DNA of 64,000 nt from Deltaproteobacteria bacterium (GTDB taxonomy: Bacteria; Myxococcota; Myxococcia; Myxococcales; SZAS-1): positions 1 through 64,000 of the forward strand of contig JAFEBB010000029.1 of the NCBI GenBank assembly GCA_018266075.1, in the 5' to 3' direction. The notes beneath the pieces were generated by a model that saw nothing but the letters and a program-made list of their open reading frames with translations, was not told the DNA's origin and ran no database searches. This document shows positions 24,906 to 35,426 of the stretch, in pieces; the first letter of the stretch is position 1; every line of letters starts with the position of its first letter. The position numbers and the translations under genes are program-made.

Positions 24906-27902
24906 ATGAGCGAGCCCCGCACGCACCGTCCGCCTCGCCCACCGGCCGATCCGGAGAAGACCATCATCGACCGCGATCCGACCGGGACCGCGGCCGCTGC
25001 CTTCCTCGCTTCCGCGCGCGATCTCGTCCGAAGCGGCCAGCACGCGCGCGCGTTTCCCGAGCTGCTCAAGGCCCTGCGCGCTGGCAAGCCCGACGCCGCG
25101 CTCTGCGCCGAGGTCCTGCGCGTGGCGCGCAAGGCGGGCCTCGAGGTCGCCGCTTCGGCCGCGCTCGAGGACGCGTGGCAAGAGACCGCGCCGAACGATC
25201 GCATCGCCTTTCATCGCGCGCTCGCGCGGCTCTGGCGCCGGCAAGGTCGGCTCGATCAGGCGCGGCTGCACCTCTATCAGCTGCTCGCAGAGCGGCCCGA
25301 AGACGGTCGCGCGCAGGCGGCGCTGGCGCACGGGCTCACGCGCGAAGGCCGCTACCAGGAGCTCTGTCAGGCGCTCGCGCGCGCGGGTGCCCAGGCCGAT
25401 ACGGCGAAGCGGTTCTCGCGCGCGCACGCGGCGCACCTCACCCGCGGTCGGCTCTGGAGCACGCCGCTCGGTGATCCGGAGCGTTCGGCGGAGGCGTTCG
25501 CCGATGCCGCGACCAGCGCCGCGCGCGCCAAGGACCCCGAGGCCGCCTACGACGCCCGGCTGCTCGCGCTGAACGCGCAGATCCGCGCCGGCACCAGCGA
25601 AGATGCCCGGCACCTCGCCGCCGAGCGGCTTCGCGAATCGGCGCCGGGTGCGTCGAGTCCCGAGGAAGCGGAGCGCGCGGCGCAGGTGCTCGCGGCCGGT
25701 GGTCCCGACGCCGCGCGGCTGCTCATCGAGCGCGCGGTCCTCGCCGAGGCGCGGAAGGCGCAGGCCGAAGCGGTCGCGCTCTGGGAGGCGGCGCTCGAGG
25801 CCAATCCCGCCGCGGCCGATGCCGCCGAGCGACTGGCTCGACTGCTCACCGCGCGCAAGGCCTGGAGCGAGCTCGCCGAGTTCTGCGGACGTCAAGCCGA
25901 GCGCGCCACCAGCCCCGATGCGCGCGTGGCCGCGTTGCGTCAGCGCGCAGAGGTTCTGGAGCGGCACCTCAAGGATCCAGGCGGATCCGCGCAGGCCTGG
26001 GCCGAGGTCTTCAAGGTCACCGGTGAGGCAGGCGCGCTGGCCGCTCAGCTCGAGCGGCTGGAGCGCGCGGGCGGAACCGCTGCCGCCGACGCCGCGCTCG
26101 ATCGCGCTGTGGCCCAAGCGCCAGACCTGCCTCGCAAGGCCGCGGCGCTGAAGGCGCGTGCCGATCGTCACCTGGCGCAACGTCGCTTCGCCCTGGCCGC
26201 CGCGGATCTGCAGCGGCTCTCGCAGCTCCAGCCGCTCTCGCCCGTCGAGCATCGCCGGCTCTGCGAGTGTCGAGCCGAAGAAGGTGATCCCGGTGCGATC
26301 AAGGAGCTCTGGGAGCTCTCGAACTCGGTTCGGCCCAACGAGCCGGGACGCGCCGAGCTCTTCCGTCGACTGGCGCGGCTCTCCGCGTGGCCGCTGGGCG
26401 ATGCCGAGAAGAGCCGGCAAGCGTGGTCGGAGGTGCTCGCGGAGCAGCCCGGCGACCCGGAAGCCGAAGAGCGCCTGCTGCAGCTCGCCCGCGCGCGCAA
26501 TCGCCCCGACGAGCTCGTGCCCATCTTGCGCGCGCGCGCCGCGCGGCTTGGACGTGGGCCGGAAGCGCGCCAGGCGCGGCACGATCTGGCGCGGCTGCTC
26601 GAGCGCCTGGGCAAGATGGAGGACGGCCTCCAGGCCTGGCGCGCGGCCGCTCAAGCCGAGCCCGGCGACGCCGAGGCGCAGCGGGCGTTGGGTGAGCGAC
26701 TGGAGAAGCGCGGCGAGCTCGCCGAGGCGGCGCAGGCCTTCGAAGGCGCAGCGCACGCGCTCGACGATCCGCGCGCTCAGGGCGAAGCATGGGCACGCGT
26801 GGCGCAGCTCGCGCGACGGCTCGGACACGACGCCCGGCTGGCGCAGGCCGAAGGTCGCGCGCGCGCGCTGGGCGTGGACATCCCCGAGCCGCCGGTGCTG
26901 GCCAAGCTGCCCGTTCCCAAGCCGCCCGCGGAGCGCAAGCCGGCCAAGAGCAAGGCGAGCAAGCGCACCAAGACGGATCCGGCGCGGATCCCGCTGGCGC
27001 GCTCGGCGCCCAACGAGCTCCTGCAGAAGCTCGACGCCGCGCCGCTCGAGACCAAAGTCCACCGCGCGCTCTCGGATCACTTCGACCGCAAGGGCGACGT
27101 GCTCCGCGCCAGCTTGTTCACCGAGGTCGCGCACGCGCTCGAGGGCGATCCCGACGCCGAGCCGCTCGCGCCCAAGGGCACGCTCTCGGCCACGTCGCTG
27201 CTCGCGCTGCGGCACCCGGATCTGAAGGGCGTCTGGGTGGAGGCGCTGCACCTCGCGGGCGAGGCGCTGGTGGCCGAGGCCGCGCGCGAGCGCAAGATGG
27301 CGCCGTTCTCCATGGACGCTGGCAAGGGCGCGCCCGCGGCCGCCCAGGCGCTGCTGGATGCCGTCCGCATTTTGGGCCAGCGCGCGCCCGACGTGGTGCT
27401 CTCGCCCGAGGAAGGCCCGCCGTTCGCGCTGGAGCACACGGATCCGGTGAGGCTGAGCGTGGGCCGCGCCGCGGTGAAGAAGGAGTGGAGCCCGGGCGAG
27501 CTGCGCTTCTTCGCGGCCCGCGCGCTCTACTCGCTGGCGCCGGAGCTGCTCGCGCTGCGGCTGCTCGACGTCAACCAGCTCGGGCTGGGGATGAAGCGCG
27601 TGCTCGAGAACGTGCAGCTCCCGCGGAACCGCATGCGCGGGCCCGCCACCCAGATCAACCCCAAGGCCCGCGAGCGGCTCTTGGATCTCTTCGACGACCT
27701 GAAGGGCAACCGGCCGCAGTGGGAGTCGCTGATGCTCGCGGCGCGGCACGCGGCGAATCGCGCGGGCTTCGTGGCCGCGGGTGGCGTGGCGCCGGCGCTG
27801 CGCGCGCTCCAGGCCAAGCGCGCGGACGTGGAAGAGCTGGGCGCCCTGGTGAGGTTCGCGGTGTCGGATCGCATGGTCCGGATCCGCGGCGCGCGGCGCT
27901 GA
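24906..27902 (+). CDS. Large TPR-repeat protein
   Basis: A 998-residue soluble protein. After a Pro-rich N-terminus (residues 1-25), residues 30-690 are helical repeats of TPR type (for example ALWEAALEANPAAADAAERLARLL, SEVLAEQPGDPEAEERLLQLARA). A Lys/Pro linker near 665-690 leads to a C-terminal domain of about 300 residues with no family I can name; a similar C-terminal region seems frequent in myxobacterial TPR proteins. A scaffold role is likely. The start ATG 24906 lies 57 bp from the divergent glycosyltransferase start. Codon use is as GC-rich as its neighbours. Confidence 0.8.
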   Translation: MSEPRTHRPPRPPADPEKTIIDRDPTGTAAAAFLASARDLVRSGQHARAFPELLKALRAGKPDAALCAEVLRVARKAGLEVAASAALEDAWQETAPNDRIAFHRALARLWRRQGRLDQARLHLYQLLAERPEDGRAQAALAHGLTREGRYQELCQALARAGAQADTAKRFSRAHAAHLTRGRLWSTPLGDPERSAEAFADAATSAARAKDPEAAYDARLLALNAQIRAGTSEDARHLAAERLRESAPGASSPEEAERAAQVLAAGGPDAARLLIERAVLAEARKAQAEAVALWEAALEANPAAADAAERLARLLTARKAWSELAEFCGRQAERATSPDARVAALRQRAEVLERHLKDPGGSAQAWAEVFKVTGEAGALAAQLERLERAGGTAAADAALDRAVAQAPDLPRKAAALKARADRHLAQRRFALAAADLQRLSQLQPLSPVEHRRLCECRAEEGDPGAIKELWELSNSVRPNEPGRAELFRRLARLSAWPLGDAEKSRQAWSEVLAEQPGDPEAEERLLQLARARNRPDELVPILRARAARLGRGPEARQARHDLARLLERLGKMEDGLQAWRAAAQAEPGDAEAQRALGERLEKRGELAEAAQAFEGAAHALDDPRAQGEAWARVAQLARRLGHDARLAQAEGRARALGVDIPEPPVLAKLPVPKPPAERKPAKSKASKRTKTDPARIPLARSAPNELLQKLDAAPLETKVHRALSDHFDRKGDVLRASLFTEVAHALEGDPDAEPLAPKGTLSATSLLALRHPDLKGVWVEALHLAGEALVAEAARERKMAPFSMDAGKGAPAAAQALLDAVRILGQRAPDVVLSPEEGPPFALEHTDPVRLSVGRAAVKKEWSPGELRFFAARALYSLAPELLALRLLDVNQLGLGMKRVLENVQLPRNRMRGPATQINPKARERLLDLFDDLKGNRPQWESLMLAARHAANRAGFVAAGGVAPALRALQAKRADVEELGALVRFAVSDRMVRIRGARR

Positions 27903-28757
27903 CTAAAGCGGGATGCTGATGCCCAGGATCGCCAGCCGCGCCGGATCCGAGCCGGCCAGCTCGTGCCGATAGCCGCCTTCGATGTTGAAGCCCGCAATGC
28001 TCACCGCCAGCCCGCCCGTCACAGCGCGCTGGTTGAGCACGCGATCCTCCACGTAGCCCGCGCGCGCCGTGAACATGCCGTTGATGGCCCACTCCAGGCC
28101 CGCTTCGATCTTGAACTTGAGCGTGGTCTGGGTGGTGTCGTCGAGCACCACGTCGGCCTCGGGCCGCAGGTTGTAGGGCAGCGTCACGCCCACGCCAGCG
28201 CCGTACTGCCGCGGCGCCAGCGGGCTGTTGATGCTCACCAGGTTGTACGCCGCCACGCCAATCTCGATGGGATCCGCGTGGAGCAGGATGCCCACGTCGG
28301 GCGTGACGCCGTTGTGGATGGAGCCGTCGGGATCGTGGCTGTGGATGAGCTTTCCCGAGGCGCCCAGCGAGACCATGGGCGAGAGCTGGAAGGCCAGCGC
28401 CAGGTTGAACATGTTCGCGGTGGTGCGCGCGTCGGAAGGCCCGAGCCAGAGGCGGTCGTACGCGAGCCCGGCTGCCACGGGACCCGCCGTCGAGTCCGCG
28501 ATCGACGCGCCGAAGCTCGATTGGTCGCCCTGGAAGTCGTAGAGCCCCTGCGCGGCGAGCGTGTAGCGCTCGGCCGCAAAGAGGCCCGCCGGGTTGAGGA
28601 AGATGGTGTCGTTCGACGTCCCGGACGCCCGCAGCGCGCCCGCGAGCGCAAAGCCGCGCGGCCCGAGCAGGTCGGTCGCCGGCGGGGCAATGGGCGCGCC
28701 CTCCGCGCGGGCGAGCGCCGGCGCGAGCAGCAGCAAGACCCCCAGCACCCGACCCAT
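27903..28757 (-). CDS. Outer-membrane beta-barrel protein (PorV/UPF0164-like)
   Basis: A 284-residue exported protein with a signal peptide (residues 1-18, ending ALARA). The sequence [32 protein letters not shown] near residue 30 is the typical start of PorV/UPF0164 and FadL-like barrels, and alternating hydrophobic strands run to the C-terminal LGISIPL. It could be a lipid or hydrophobic-compound channel, or a secretion-linked barrel. It ends next to the convergent TPR gene. Confidence in barrel topology is good, in function low. Confidence 0.7.
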   Translation of the reverse strand: MGRVLGVLLLLAPALARAEGAPIAPPATDLLGPRGFALAGALRASGTSNDTIFLNPAGLFAAERYTLAAQGLYDFQGDQSSFGASIADSTAGPVAAGLAYDRLWLGPSDARTTANMFNLALAFQLSPMVSLGASGKLIHSHDPDGSIHNGVTPDVGILLHADPIEIGVAAYNLVSINSPLAPRQYGAGVGVTLPYNLRPEADVVLDDTTQTTLKFKIEAGLEWAINGMFTARAGYVEDRVLNQRAVTGGLAVSIAGFNIEGGYRHELAGSDPARLAILGISIPL

Positions 28758-28883
28758 GGACACCCTCCGGGCAGCCTGGCGCCCGTCCGGCGCCCTGCCC
28801 GATTCAGCCAGCTTCCGGAAACGCGGAGGGTGGCCGTGAGCGTTATAGTCTCGATTCGGTCGCCCCGCGCGACGGAAAGCCCC

Positions 28884-30344
28884 ATGTTCGACAAGTTCAA
28901 CGACGAGTGCGGCGTCTTTGGCGTCTACGGCCACCCCGAGGCCGCGCACCTCACGTACCTGGGGCTCCACGCCCTGCAGCACCGCGGCCAGGAGTCGGCG
29001 GGCATTGTCTCCACCGATGCCGGGCGCGTGCACGTGCACCGCGGCCTGGGCCTGGTGGCCGACGTCTTCAGCGCCAACGAGCTCGACAAGCTGCCGGGCC
29101 AGCGCGCCATCGGCCACGTGCGCTACTCGACCGCGGGCGGCGGCGGCATCAAGAACGCCCAGCCGTTCCTCGTGGAATACGTCTCCGGGCCGCTCGCGGT
29201 GGCCCACAACGGAAACCTGGTGAACGCCGACGCGCTCAAGCTCGAGCTGCAGCACCAGGGCGCCATCTTCCAGAGCACCAGCGACACCGAGACCTTCGTC
29301 CACCTCATCGCTCGCGCCAAGGGGCCCACGCTGGTGGACCGCATCACCGAGGCGCTGCACCGCGCCCAGGGCGCCTACGCGCTGCTCTTCCAGAGCCCGG
29401 AGGCGATGATCGGCGTGCGCGATCCCATGGGCTTCCGGCCGCTGGTGCTGGGCCGGCTGCGCGGCGCCTACGTGCTCTCCAGCGAGACCTGCGCCCTGGA
29501 CCTCATCGAGGCCGAGTACCTGCGCGAGATCGAGCCCGGGGAGATGGTGGTCATCGACGAGCGCGGGCTGCACTCGCTGCGCCCCTTCGACGCCGCGCCG
29601 CACCTGGCCAAGTGCATCTTCGAGTTCATCTACTTCGCGCGGCCCAACTCGCTGCTCTTCGGCAACAGCGTGTACGGCGTGCGCAAGGCGCTCGGTCGCC
29701 AGCTGGCGCAGGAGAACCCGGTCGAGGCCGACCTGGTCATCCCCGTTCCCGACTCGGGCACGCCGGCTGCCGTGGGCTACGCCGAGGCCTCGAAGATTCC
29801 GTTTGGCTTTGGCCTGGTGCGCAGCCACTACGTGGGCCGCACGTTCATCGAGCCGCAGCAGTCGATTCGCCACTTCGGCGTGAAGCTCAAGCTCTCCGCC
29901 GTGGCCGAGGAGATCCGCGGCAAGCGGGTGGTGGTGGTCGACGACTCGCTGGTGCGCGGCACCACCAGCCGCAAGATCGTGAAGATGCTCCGGGGCGCCG
30001 GCGCGCGCGAGGTGCACCTGCGCATCTCCAGCCCGCCCACCCGCTGGCCCTGCTTCTACGGCATCGACACGCCCACCCGGCAGGAGCTCATCGCCTCCAA
30101 CCACGCCATCGACGAGATCGCCAAGTACGTCACCGCGGACTCGCTGGGCTACCTCTCGCTGGCCGGGCTGCGCCAGGCGGCGGGCGCCGGCGGCGGCTTC
30201 TGCGACGCGTGCTTCTCGGGCGACTACCCGGTGCCGCTGGCCAAGTCGCAGAGCGATCTGGTGCAGGCGCCCGCGGAGGTGGTGAAGCTCAACGCCCGCG
30301 CCGATGACGACGAGAACCGCCGCGTGCCCCGGGTGCGCGCATGA
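28884..30344 (+). CDS. purF: Amidophosphoribosyltransferase
   Basis: A 486-residue enzyme for the first committed step of purine synthesis: PRPP plus glutamine to phosphoribosylamine. The sequence begins with eight residues that are probably removed to free the catalytic Cys9 ([10 protein letters not shown]). HRGQESAGI follows as the glutaminase block. The PRPP-binding [16 protein letters not shown] is near residue 350. Cysteines in the C-terminal third could hold an Fe-S cluster as in the Bacillus-type enzyme. Its stop overlaps the next ATG by 4 bp. Confidence 0.97.
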   Translation: MFDKFNDECGVFGVYGHPEAAHLTYLGLHALQHRGQESAGIVSTDAGRVHVHRGLGLVADVFSANELDKLPGQRAIGHVRYSTAGGGGIKNAQPFLVEYVSGPLAVAHNGNLVNADALKLELQHQGAIFQSTSDTETFVHLIARAKGPTLVDRITEALHRAQGAYALLFQSPEAMIGVRDPMGFRPLVLGRLRGAYVLSSETCALDLIEAEYLREIEPGEMVVIDERGLHSLRPFDAAPHLAKCIFEFIYFARPNSLLFGNSVYGVRKALGRQLAQENPVEADLVIPVPDSGTPAAVGYAEASKIPFGFGLVRSHYVGRTFIEPQQSIRHFGVKLKLSAVAEEIRGKRVVVVDDSLVRGTTSRKIVKMLRGAGAREVHLRISSPPTRWPCFYGIDTPTRQELIASNHAIDEIAKYVTADSLGYLSLAGLRQAAGAGGGFCDACFSGDYPVPLAKSQSDLVQAPAEVVKLNARADDDENRRVPRVRA

Positions 30345-31159
30345 ACGCCCCGCGCGTGCCTCGAGTGGCCGAGTACATGCTCAAGGCCAAGGTCATCGAC
30401 GAGTTCCAGATGAAGTCGGCCCTGGCGCACCAGGCGCAGTGGGGCCAGCGGCTCACCAAGGTCTTCAACGAGCTGCGGCTCGCGCCCGAGAACAAGGTGG
30501 TGGCCGCGCTGGCGCACGCGCTCAAGCTGCAGCCGGTGGATCTCTCCGCCATCCCGCCGGACCTCGCGGCGCTCAAGAAGCTCGACGCCGCCTACTGCGC
30601 CGAGAAGGGCGTCTTCCCCTGCGCGCTCAAGGACCAGGGCAAGACCCTCTTCCTGGCGATGTGCGACCCGACCGACTTCTCCCTCACCGACGAGGTGGAG
30701 AAGAAGACCCGCTGCCGCCTCAAGCTCCTGGTCGCCGGTGAGACGGCGCTGGCCGCAGCGGTGCAGCGCTGCTACCGCGACAGCAAGGGCAGCAAGGCGG
30801 CTCCACCACCGCCGCCGATGGCGTCGCAGGGCATGGCGGGGATCGAGCTCGAGACCGCCTCGACCGGCGAGTTCATGGATCACAAGGGCGAGGTCGTGGG
30901 CTCCATGCGCCACGTCTCGAACCCGCGCCAGGCCGCGCTCCCCCCTCCAGTGGCCGCGCCCATCAACACCCCGGTGGCCGACGAGCTCCAGTCGCTCTTC
31001 GACTTCACCCCCGACGCGCTCACCCCCGAGGAGAAGCAGCGCCTCGAGGCCATCAAGCAGAACCAGGAGCGCGGCAACCTCATCCTTCGGGTGGTGCTGG
31101 AGCTGTGCGTGGAGAAGGGCCTGCTCTCCTCCGACGACGTGAACCGGCTGCAGCTCTGA
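30341..31159 (+). CDS. MshEN (T2SSE_N)-like domain protein
   Basis: A 272-residue cytoplasmic protein. Residues 5-140 resemble the N-terminal domain of type II secretion and type IV pilus ATPases ([13 protein letters not shown]..., [12 protein letters not shown]..., [26 protein letters not shown]), of which one version, MshEN, binds cyclic di-GMP. The ATPase domain is absent. Some of the residues of the c-di-GMP motif are not obvious, so ligand binding is unproven. A Pro/Ala linker and a C-terminal helical part follow. The ATG overlaps the purF stop, so it is translated with purF. Confidence 0.65.
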   Translation: MNAPRVPRVAEYMLKAKVIDEFQMKSALAHQAQWGQRLTKVFNELRLAPENKVVAALAHALKLQPVDLSAIPPDLAALKKLDAAYCAEKGVFPCALKDQGKTLFLAMCDPTDFSLTDEVEKKTRCRLKLLVAGETALAAAVQRCYRDSKGSKAAPPPPPMASQGMAGIELETASTGEFMDHKGEVVGSMRHVSNPRQAALPPPVAAPINTPVADELQSLFDFTPDALTPEEKQRLEAIKQNQERGNLILRVVLELCVEKGLLSSDDVNRLQL

Positions 31160-31246
31160 GCCATCGCTCGCGCAGCCCCACGGCGACATCTTCGATCTGT
31201 GATCCGCGTCCTGGCGCGGCGCCCGGCAAAGCTTCATGCTCAGGGC

Positions 31247-33037
31247 ATGCATACCCGTCGCTTCGCGCTCCTGGCGCTCTTCGCGGCCGGCTGCAGCCGC
31301 AGCTTCCCCTCCCCGCCGCAGCCCACGACCGTGCAGCTCGAGCACACCGGCAACGCGTGCGCCGACGCCGGCGAGTGCGAGAGCGGCTTCTGCAAAGACG
31401 GCGTGTGCTGCAGCGCCGACTGCCCCGCGAGCCAGCGCTGCGATCTCCCGGGCAGCGTGGGCCACTGCGAGTTCCGTCCCTTCGGCGAGGCCTGCGACGG
31501 AGGCCAGATGTGCCCCGGCGGCAACTGCGTGGACGGCGTGTGCTGCACCGAGCCCTGCGACAGCCGCTGCCAGACCTGCAACGGCAGCCAGCCCGGCACC
31601 TGCGAGCTCGCCGCCGACGACACCGACCCGCGCCACGAGTGCGCGGGCACCCCCTGCAGCGCCTGCTTCAGCGGCGCCTGCGCGCCCGTCACGCCCGGCT
31701 CGGATCCCGACTCGAGCTGCCCGTCGGACAAGACCTGCGGCATCGACCAGCAGTGCGGCGGCTTTGACGGCGGCGAGTGCAGCAGCAGCGCCCAGTGCGC
31801 GGTGGGCAGCTGCATCGCCGGCGCCTGCCTGCACCTCGACGACGAGGTGGTGGCCGCCTCCACCATGAACCCCACCGCCGACGCGCGCGACGTGGTGGGC
31901 GCGGCGCTCTCGGAGAAGGGCGACCAGGCCATCCTCTTCACCGAGTCGAAGAACGACTTCAGCCTGGGCGGCGACGGCGGCCTGGTGGTGAGCCCCGACG
32001 AGAACGAGGTGTTCCTCGCGCTCCATCCGGTCGGCGGCGCCTGGAGCGCGGTCCCGCTCTTCGCCCACGGCAAGCTCGCCTCCAGCGATCTGCTCCCCGC
32101 GCTGGGACGCGTGGTCTTCCTCGGGCGCCAGGCGCTGGCCGTCACCCAGCGCGAGCCGGATGACGGCGTGACCTGCGCCACCACCCAGCACCCCTGCGGC
32201 ATGGTGGCCGTGGCCGCGGCCTTCACGGGCGAGGTGGGCCACCTCGAGGAGTTCGATCGCAGCGCGGTTCAGGTGACGTCGGTGAGCGCCATCGTCGACA
32301 CCCAGGGCCACGTGGCCGTGATCTACGCCGACGCGCGCGGCTTCCACGTGCGCCTGCGCACCGCGCCCGCAACGTGGATCACCGTGGCCGACCTCGCCAC
32401 GATCCCCGGCCTCGCCGCAGGCAGCGTGCCCTCGCTTCAGGCCGTGGGCACCGATCTCTACCTCGTGTACAGCACGCCCGCGCCAGCCGTCGCGGTCTCG
32501 TTCGCCGATGGCGGCAGCGCGCTCTCCCTCGCGGTCGGCGACGGAATCGACTGCGGAAGCCACGTGGGCCAGTTCGCCGCCCGCGCCGCCGAGGGCCCCG
32601 CGCTCGCCGATCGCCTGGCCATCACCGCGCTCTGCGACGCGGATGTCTCCTCGGGCACGCCGGGTCGCGTCCTCTTGGTCACCTTCAGTCCCAACACCTC
32701 GCCGCCGTGGGATTCGGAAACGATCGTCGACGGACTGGGCGTGGCGCTGGCGAGCTCGGATGGAAAGTGGATCGCGTTCTCGCAAAGCCAGGGAACGACC
32801 GCGATCTCCACCAACGTCGGCCTGGGCTGGGAAAAGGACGACGGCACCTGGGTGGAGCGCACCCTCCGCACCGCGCCGTCCAATGTGCCGCAGCCCAGCC
32901 TGGCCATGGGCGGCGACGGCGCGTTCCCGTTCGCGGCGTACGGCCTCGACGCCTACGACCCCACGCACACCGACCAGCTCACGGCCGCGCCCGTGCAGGC
33001 GGGCTCGGAGCTGCACGCGATCGTGATTCGTCGGTGA
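31247..33037 (+). CDS. Cys-rich surface lipoprotein
   Basis: A 596-residue lipoprotein with lipobox Ala-Ala-Gly-Cys at Cys16. Residues 38-205 contain about 30 Cys in repeats like CESGFCKDGVCCSADCP and GGNCVDGVCCTEPC, the dickkopf-like Cys-rich modules common in myxobacterial surface proteins. The remaining 390 residues look beta-rich, with propeller-like strands (VSAIVDTQGHVAVIYAD). I chose ATG 31247 because it begins the signal peptide; an earlier in-frame start would add 16 unlikely residues. Function unknown. Confidence 0.75.
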   Translation: MHTRRFALLALFAAGCSRSFPSPPQPTTVQLEHTGNACADAGECESGFCKDGVCCSADCPASQRCDLPGSVGHCEFRPFGEACDGGQMCPGGNCVDGVCCTEPCDSRCQTCNGSQPGTCELAADDTDPRHECAGTPCSACFSGACAPVTPGSDPDSSCPSDKTCGIDQQCGGFDGGECSSSAQCAVGSCIAGACLHLDDEVVAASTMNPTADARDVVGAALSEKGDQAILFTESKNDFSLGGDGGLVVSPDENEVFLALHPVGGAWSAVPLFAHGKLASSDLLPALGRVVFLGRQALAVTQREPDDGVTCATTQHPCGMVAVAAAFTGEVGHLEEFDRSAVQVTSVSAIVDTQGHVAVIYADARGFHVRLRTAPATWITVADLATIPGLAAGSVPSLQAVGTDLYLVYSTPAPAVAVSFADGGSALSLAVGDGIDCGSHVGQFAARAAEGPALADRLAITALCDADVSSGTPGRVLLVTFSPNTSPPWDSETIVDGLGVALASSDGKWIAFSQSQGTTAISTNVGLGWEKDDGTWVERTLRTAPSNVPQPSLAMGGDGAFPFAAYGLDAYDPTHTDQLTAAPVQAGSELHAIVIRR

Positions 33038-33047
33038 CGGCGGACCG

Positions 33048-33992
33048 TTAGACGGCCTGCACGTAGTGCTTCTTGAGCAGCATCACCAGGCCCTGACTGA
33101 CCTCGAGGTCGCTCAAGGGGCTCTTGTCGAGCACGCCCTGCATGGTGCCGTGGTTGAGCACCAGCTGGATCAAGTCGAGCTGCTCGGCGGACAGGTCGCG
33201 GAGCGGCGGCTCCAGCGGCAGCGCGATCTGCAGCGCCGACGTCGAGGCGGGCAGCTCGCCGTGCAGGCGGCGCATCTCATCGAGCTGGCGCAGGCCCTCC
33301 ATCAGCAGGGCCTCGGTGCTCTCCTCCAGCTCCACCATGAACTCGTTCTGGTCGGCGGCCACCAGCTCGAAGTCGCCCTGCTCCCAGGTGATGATCCGGA
33401 AGAAGCTCTTCTGCGGGCCAAGGTCGTGGTTCTGGTCGATGACCGCGTAGAAGACCTTGCCCTGCCGCATGTAGATGCGGCCCTCGTGCTCGTTGCGCAC
33501 CACGAGCATTCCGTTCTTCTTGCTGGTCTGGAACAGCTGCAAGAGGTCGGGGAGGGGAACCTCCTCGATCTTGCCCGTCATCGACGAGTTCTTGCTCTGG
33601 CGGCTCGCGGCCGCCGCGGCGGCCTGCTCGAGCTGGGCTTTGATCTGCGCGTCGGTCGTCTCGGCGGTGTTGGTGGAGACCACCAGCTTCAAGATCGACG
33701 TGCCGATGAGGATGCGGTCGCCTTCCTTCAGGCGCGCCTGCTTCACCTTCTCACCGTTGACGAAGGTGCCGTTGGTGGAGCCCAGGTCCTCGATGGTGAC
33801 CTTGCCGCCGGAGACGACGATCTTCGCGTGCTTGCGCGAGACCATGTCCTCCACGAGCACCATGTCGAGCTCGCTCGAGCGCCCGACGATGATCTGCTTG
33901 TCGGACTTCAGCGGGAACTCGCCGCCCTGGTACTTCCCCGAGATGAATTTGAGGGCGTACGCCTTGCCGGCGGCCGCGGTCGGGCTGACCAT
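33048..33992 (-). CDS. FHA-DUF4388 signalling protein
   Basis: A 314-residue protein. Residues 20-105 form an FHA phosphothreonine-binding domain with VGRSSELDMVL, SRKHAKI and STNGTFVNGE, so the key Arg, Ser, His and Asn are in place. Residues 135-235 are a DUF4388/PATAN domain (GKIEEVPLPDLLQLFQTSKKNGMLVV), typical of Myxococcota signalling. It may read phosphorylation by a Ser/Thr kinase such as the one at 46234. The C-terminal 70 residues are helical. The TPR gene lies upstream on the same strand. Confidence 0.93.
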   Translation of the reverse strand: MVSPTAAAGKAYALKFISGKYQGGEFPLKSDKQIIVGRSSELDMVLVEDMVSRKHAKIVVSGGKVTIEDLGSTNGTFVNGEKVKQARLKEGDRILIGTSILKLVVSTNTAETTDAQIKAQLEQAAAAAASRQSKNSSMTGKIEEVPLPDLLQLFQTSKKNGMLVVRNEHEGRIYMRQGKVFYAVIDQNHDLGPQKSFFRIITWEQGDFELVAADQNEFMVELEESTEALLMEGLRQLDEMRRLHGELPASTSALQIALPLEPPLRDLSAEQLDLIQLVLNHGTMQGVLDKSPLSDLEVSQGLVMLLKKHYVQAV

Positions 33993-34082
33993 GGTTTCGA
34001 GCTACCTCACTGTGGACGACCGCGTCGCGAACCGAGCCTACGTCCCTCGCCTACCCTTGCCAACTTTCTCGCACACCGGTTC

Positions 34083-34817
34083 TCAGGCCTTCTGTGCCTT
34101 CTCCGCCTTCTCCGCTTCCGCGCCGCGCACCAGCGCGAGGTACATCTCCGCGCTCTTGTGGCCGGGCGCCATCTGCAGCACCGCCTCCCACGCGCCCACC
34201 GCCTCTTTCTGGCGGCCCATGGCGTAGTAGCCCACGCCCAGCGCGATGCGGCCGGGCAGGTAGTGCGGCTGCAGGGCGACGATCTCCTCGTACACCTGCA
34301 GCGCGCCCGCGGGATCGCCCTTGTCGCGGAAGGCGTGGCCGAGCTTGAGCTTGATGTCGACGAAGCTCGGGCCGAGCTTGAGCGCGCGGCGGTACTCCTC
34401 GATGGCCTCGTCCCACAAGCCGCTCGAGGCGTAGGCGTCGCCGATGTCGGCGTACATGTTTGCGATCTTGCCGCGGACGACCGGATCCAGCTCGCCGGGC
34501 GCGTTCTGGTGGCGCTCGAGGGCCTGCGAGTACACCTCGCGGGCCTCCTTGTACTTGCCGAGGTCATTGTAGATGACGGCCAGATTCAAGGCCGCTTCGG
34601 TGTAGCCGGGGTTGATGCGCAGCGCGGCCTCGAAGGCCCGCTGGCTCCGGGCGAACTGACCCTGGTCGTGGTAGATGACGCCGAGCATGTTGTAGACGTC
34701 GGCGAAGCTCTGGTTTCGCTCGACCAGCCGCGAGAGGTAGCGCTCCGCCTTCGCGAACTGCTTCTGCTCGAAGTAGCCGCGGCCAAGCGTGAGCCACTGT
34801 CGCAGTTCTTCGTCCAT
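34083..34817 (-). CDS. TPR-repeat protein
   Basis: A 244-residue protein made of about six tetratricopeptide repeats (for example KAERYLSRLVERNQSFADVYNMLGV, RAFEAALRINPGYTEAALNLAVIY). There is no signal peptide. It should bind other proteins. It lies between the FHA-DUF4388 gene (90 bp) and a lipoprotein gene on the same strand, so it may belong to a small signalling operon. Confidence 0.85.
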   Translation of the reverse strand: MDEELRQWLTLGRGYFEQKQFAKAERYLSRLVERNQSFADVYNMLGVIYHDQGQFARSQRAFEAALRINPGYTEAALNLAVIYNDLGKYKEAREVYSQALERHQNAPGELDPVVRGKIANMYADIGDAYASSGLWDEAIEEYRRALKLGPSFVDIKLKLGHAFRDKGDPAGALQVYEEIVALQPHYLPGRIALGVGYYAMGRQKEAVGAWEAVLQMAPGHKSAEMYLALVRGAEAEKAEKAQKA

Positions 34818-34895
34818 GCTGCGTCCTCGGAGATGAAGGGACTCGGGTCCGCGAGTGTACCCCGGGTTGATGCGGGGATCACCAAACCCGACCGT

Positions 34896-35426
34896 TCACG
34901 GAGCGACCTCGTAGCCGCCGTCGGCCTGGCGAAGCAGCGTCACCGATTTTCGGTCCGCGCCGTTCACCACCGCGGCCTCCGCCTTGTCGAGATCGACACG
35001 CAGGTACCACTTCCAAGCCGGGTTCGACCGCGCCAGCACCGGAAGCACCGTCGCCAGGCGCGGGAAGTGCTCGCCCTGCGGAACCCAACCGTCAGCGCGC
35101 TGAACCATGGGGACCTTCTCGACGCCCAGCGCGCTCACCGCGATCGACAGATCCGACGTCAGCGAGAGCTGCAGGCTCCCCTCGAGGTCGTAGCTGAACG
35201 CCACCTGGGGCGGCTCCAGCTCCGGCTCGGGCGTGATGCGGGTGATCTGCAGCTTTTGGATGTGGAGGATCCGACCGTCCACGAGCATCTGCTCGTGGAG
35301 CTTCTCGAACCCCTTCGCCGCCTCGCGCAGCTGCTCATCCGAACCGGCCAGTTGGGCGCAGGTGCAGCTCGAGAGCGCACCCAGTATCAGATATATCCAG
35401 ACATATCCGAACGAGCCACCAGCCAC
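34896..35426 (-). CDS. Putative lipoprotein of unknown function (start uncertain)
   Basis: About 176 residues from the GTG at 35426. The N-terminus YLILGALSSC looks like a signal peptide with a lipobox. The mature part is a mixed alpha/beta chain with EPPQVAFSYDLEGSLQLSLTSDL, so probably a periplasmic or outer-membrane lipoprotein. The frame stays open upstream to 35489, through a heptamer tandem repeat (read as Gly-Trp-Trp-Leu-Val-Ala-Gly-Gly) and into bamD. Because the same repeat family is intergenic elsewhere, I take the start inside or after it. No recognised family. Confidence 0.55.
   Translation of the reverse strand: MAGGSFGYVWIYLILGALSSCTCAQLAGSDEQLREAAKGFEKLHEQMLVDGRILHIQKLQITRITPEPELEPPQVAFSYDLEGSLQLSLTSDLSIAVSALGVEKVPMVQRADGWVPQGEHFPRLATVLPVLARSNPAWKWYLRVDLDKAEAAVVNGADRKSVTLLRQADGGYEVAP

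Noticed and set aside
23853-27749. Minus-strand open frame of nearly 1300 codons extending the glycosyltransferase upstream
   Set aside because: Only the last 331 codons are glycosyltransferase. The rest is antisense to the TPR gene, whose helical repeats are convincing.
28758-28883. Purine riboswitch ahead of purF
   Set aside because: The 126-bp leader shows no conserved purine-aptamer core or P1 helix.
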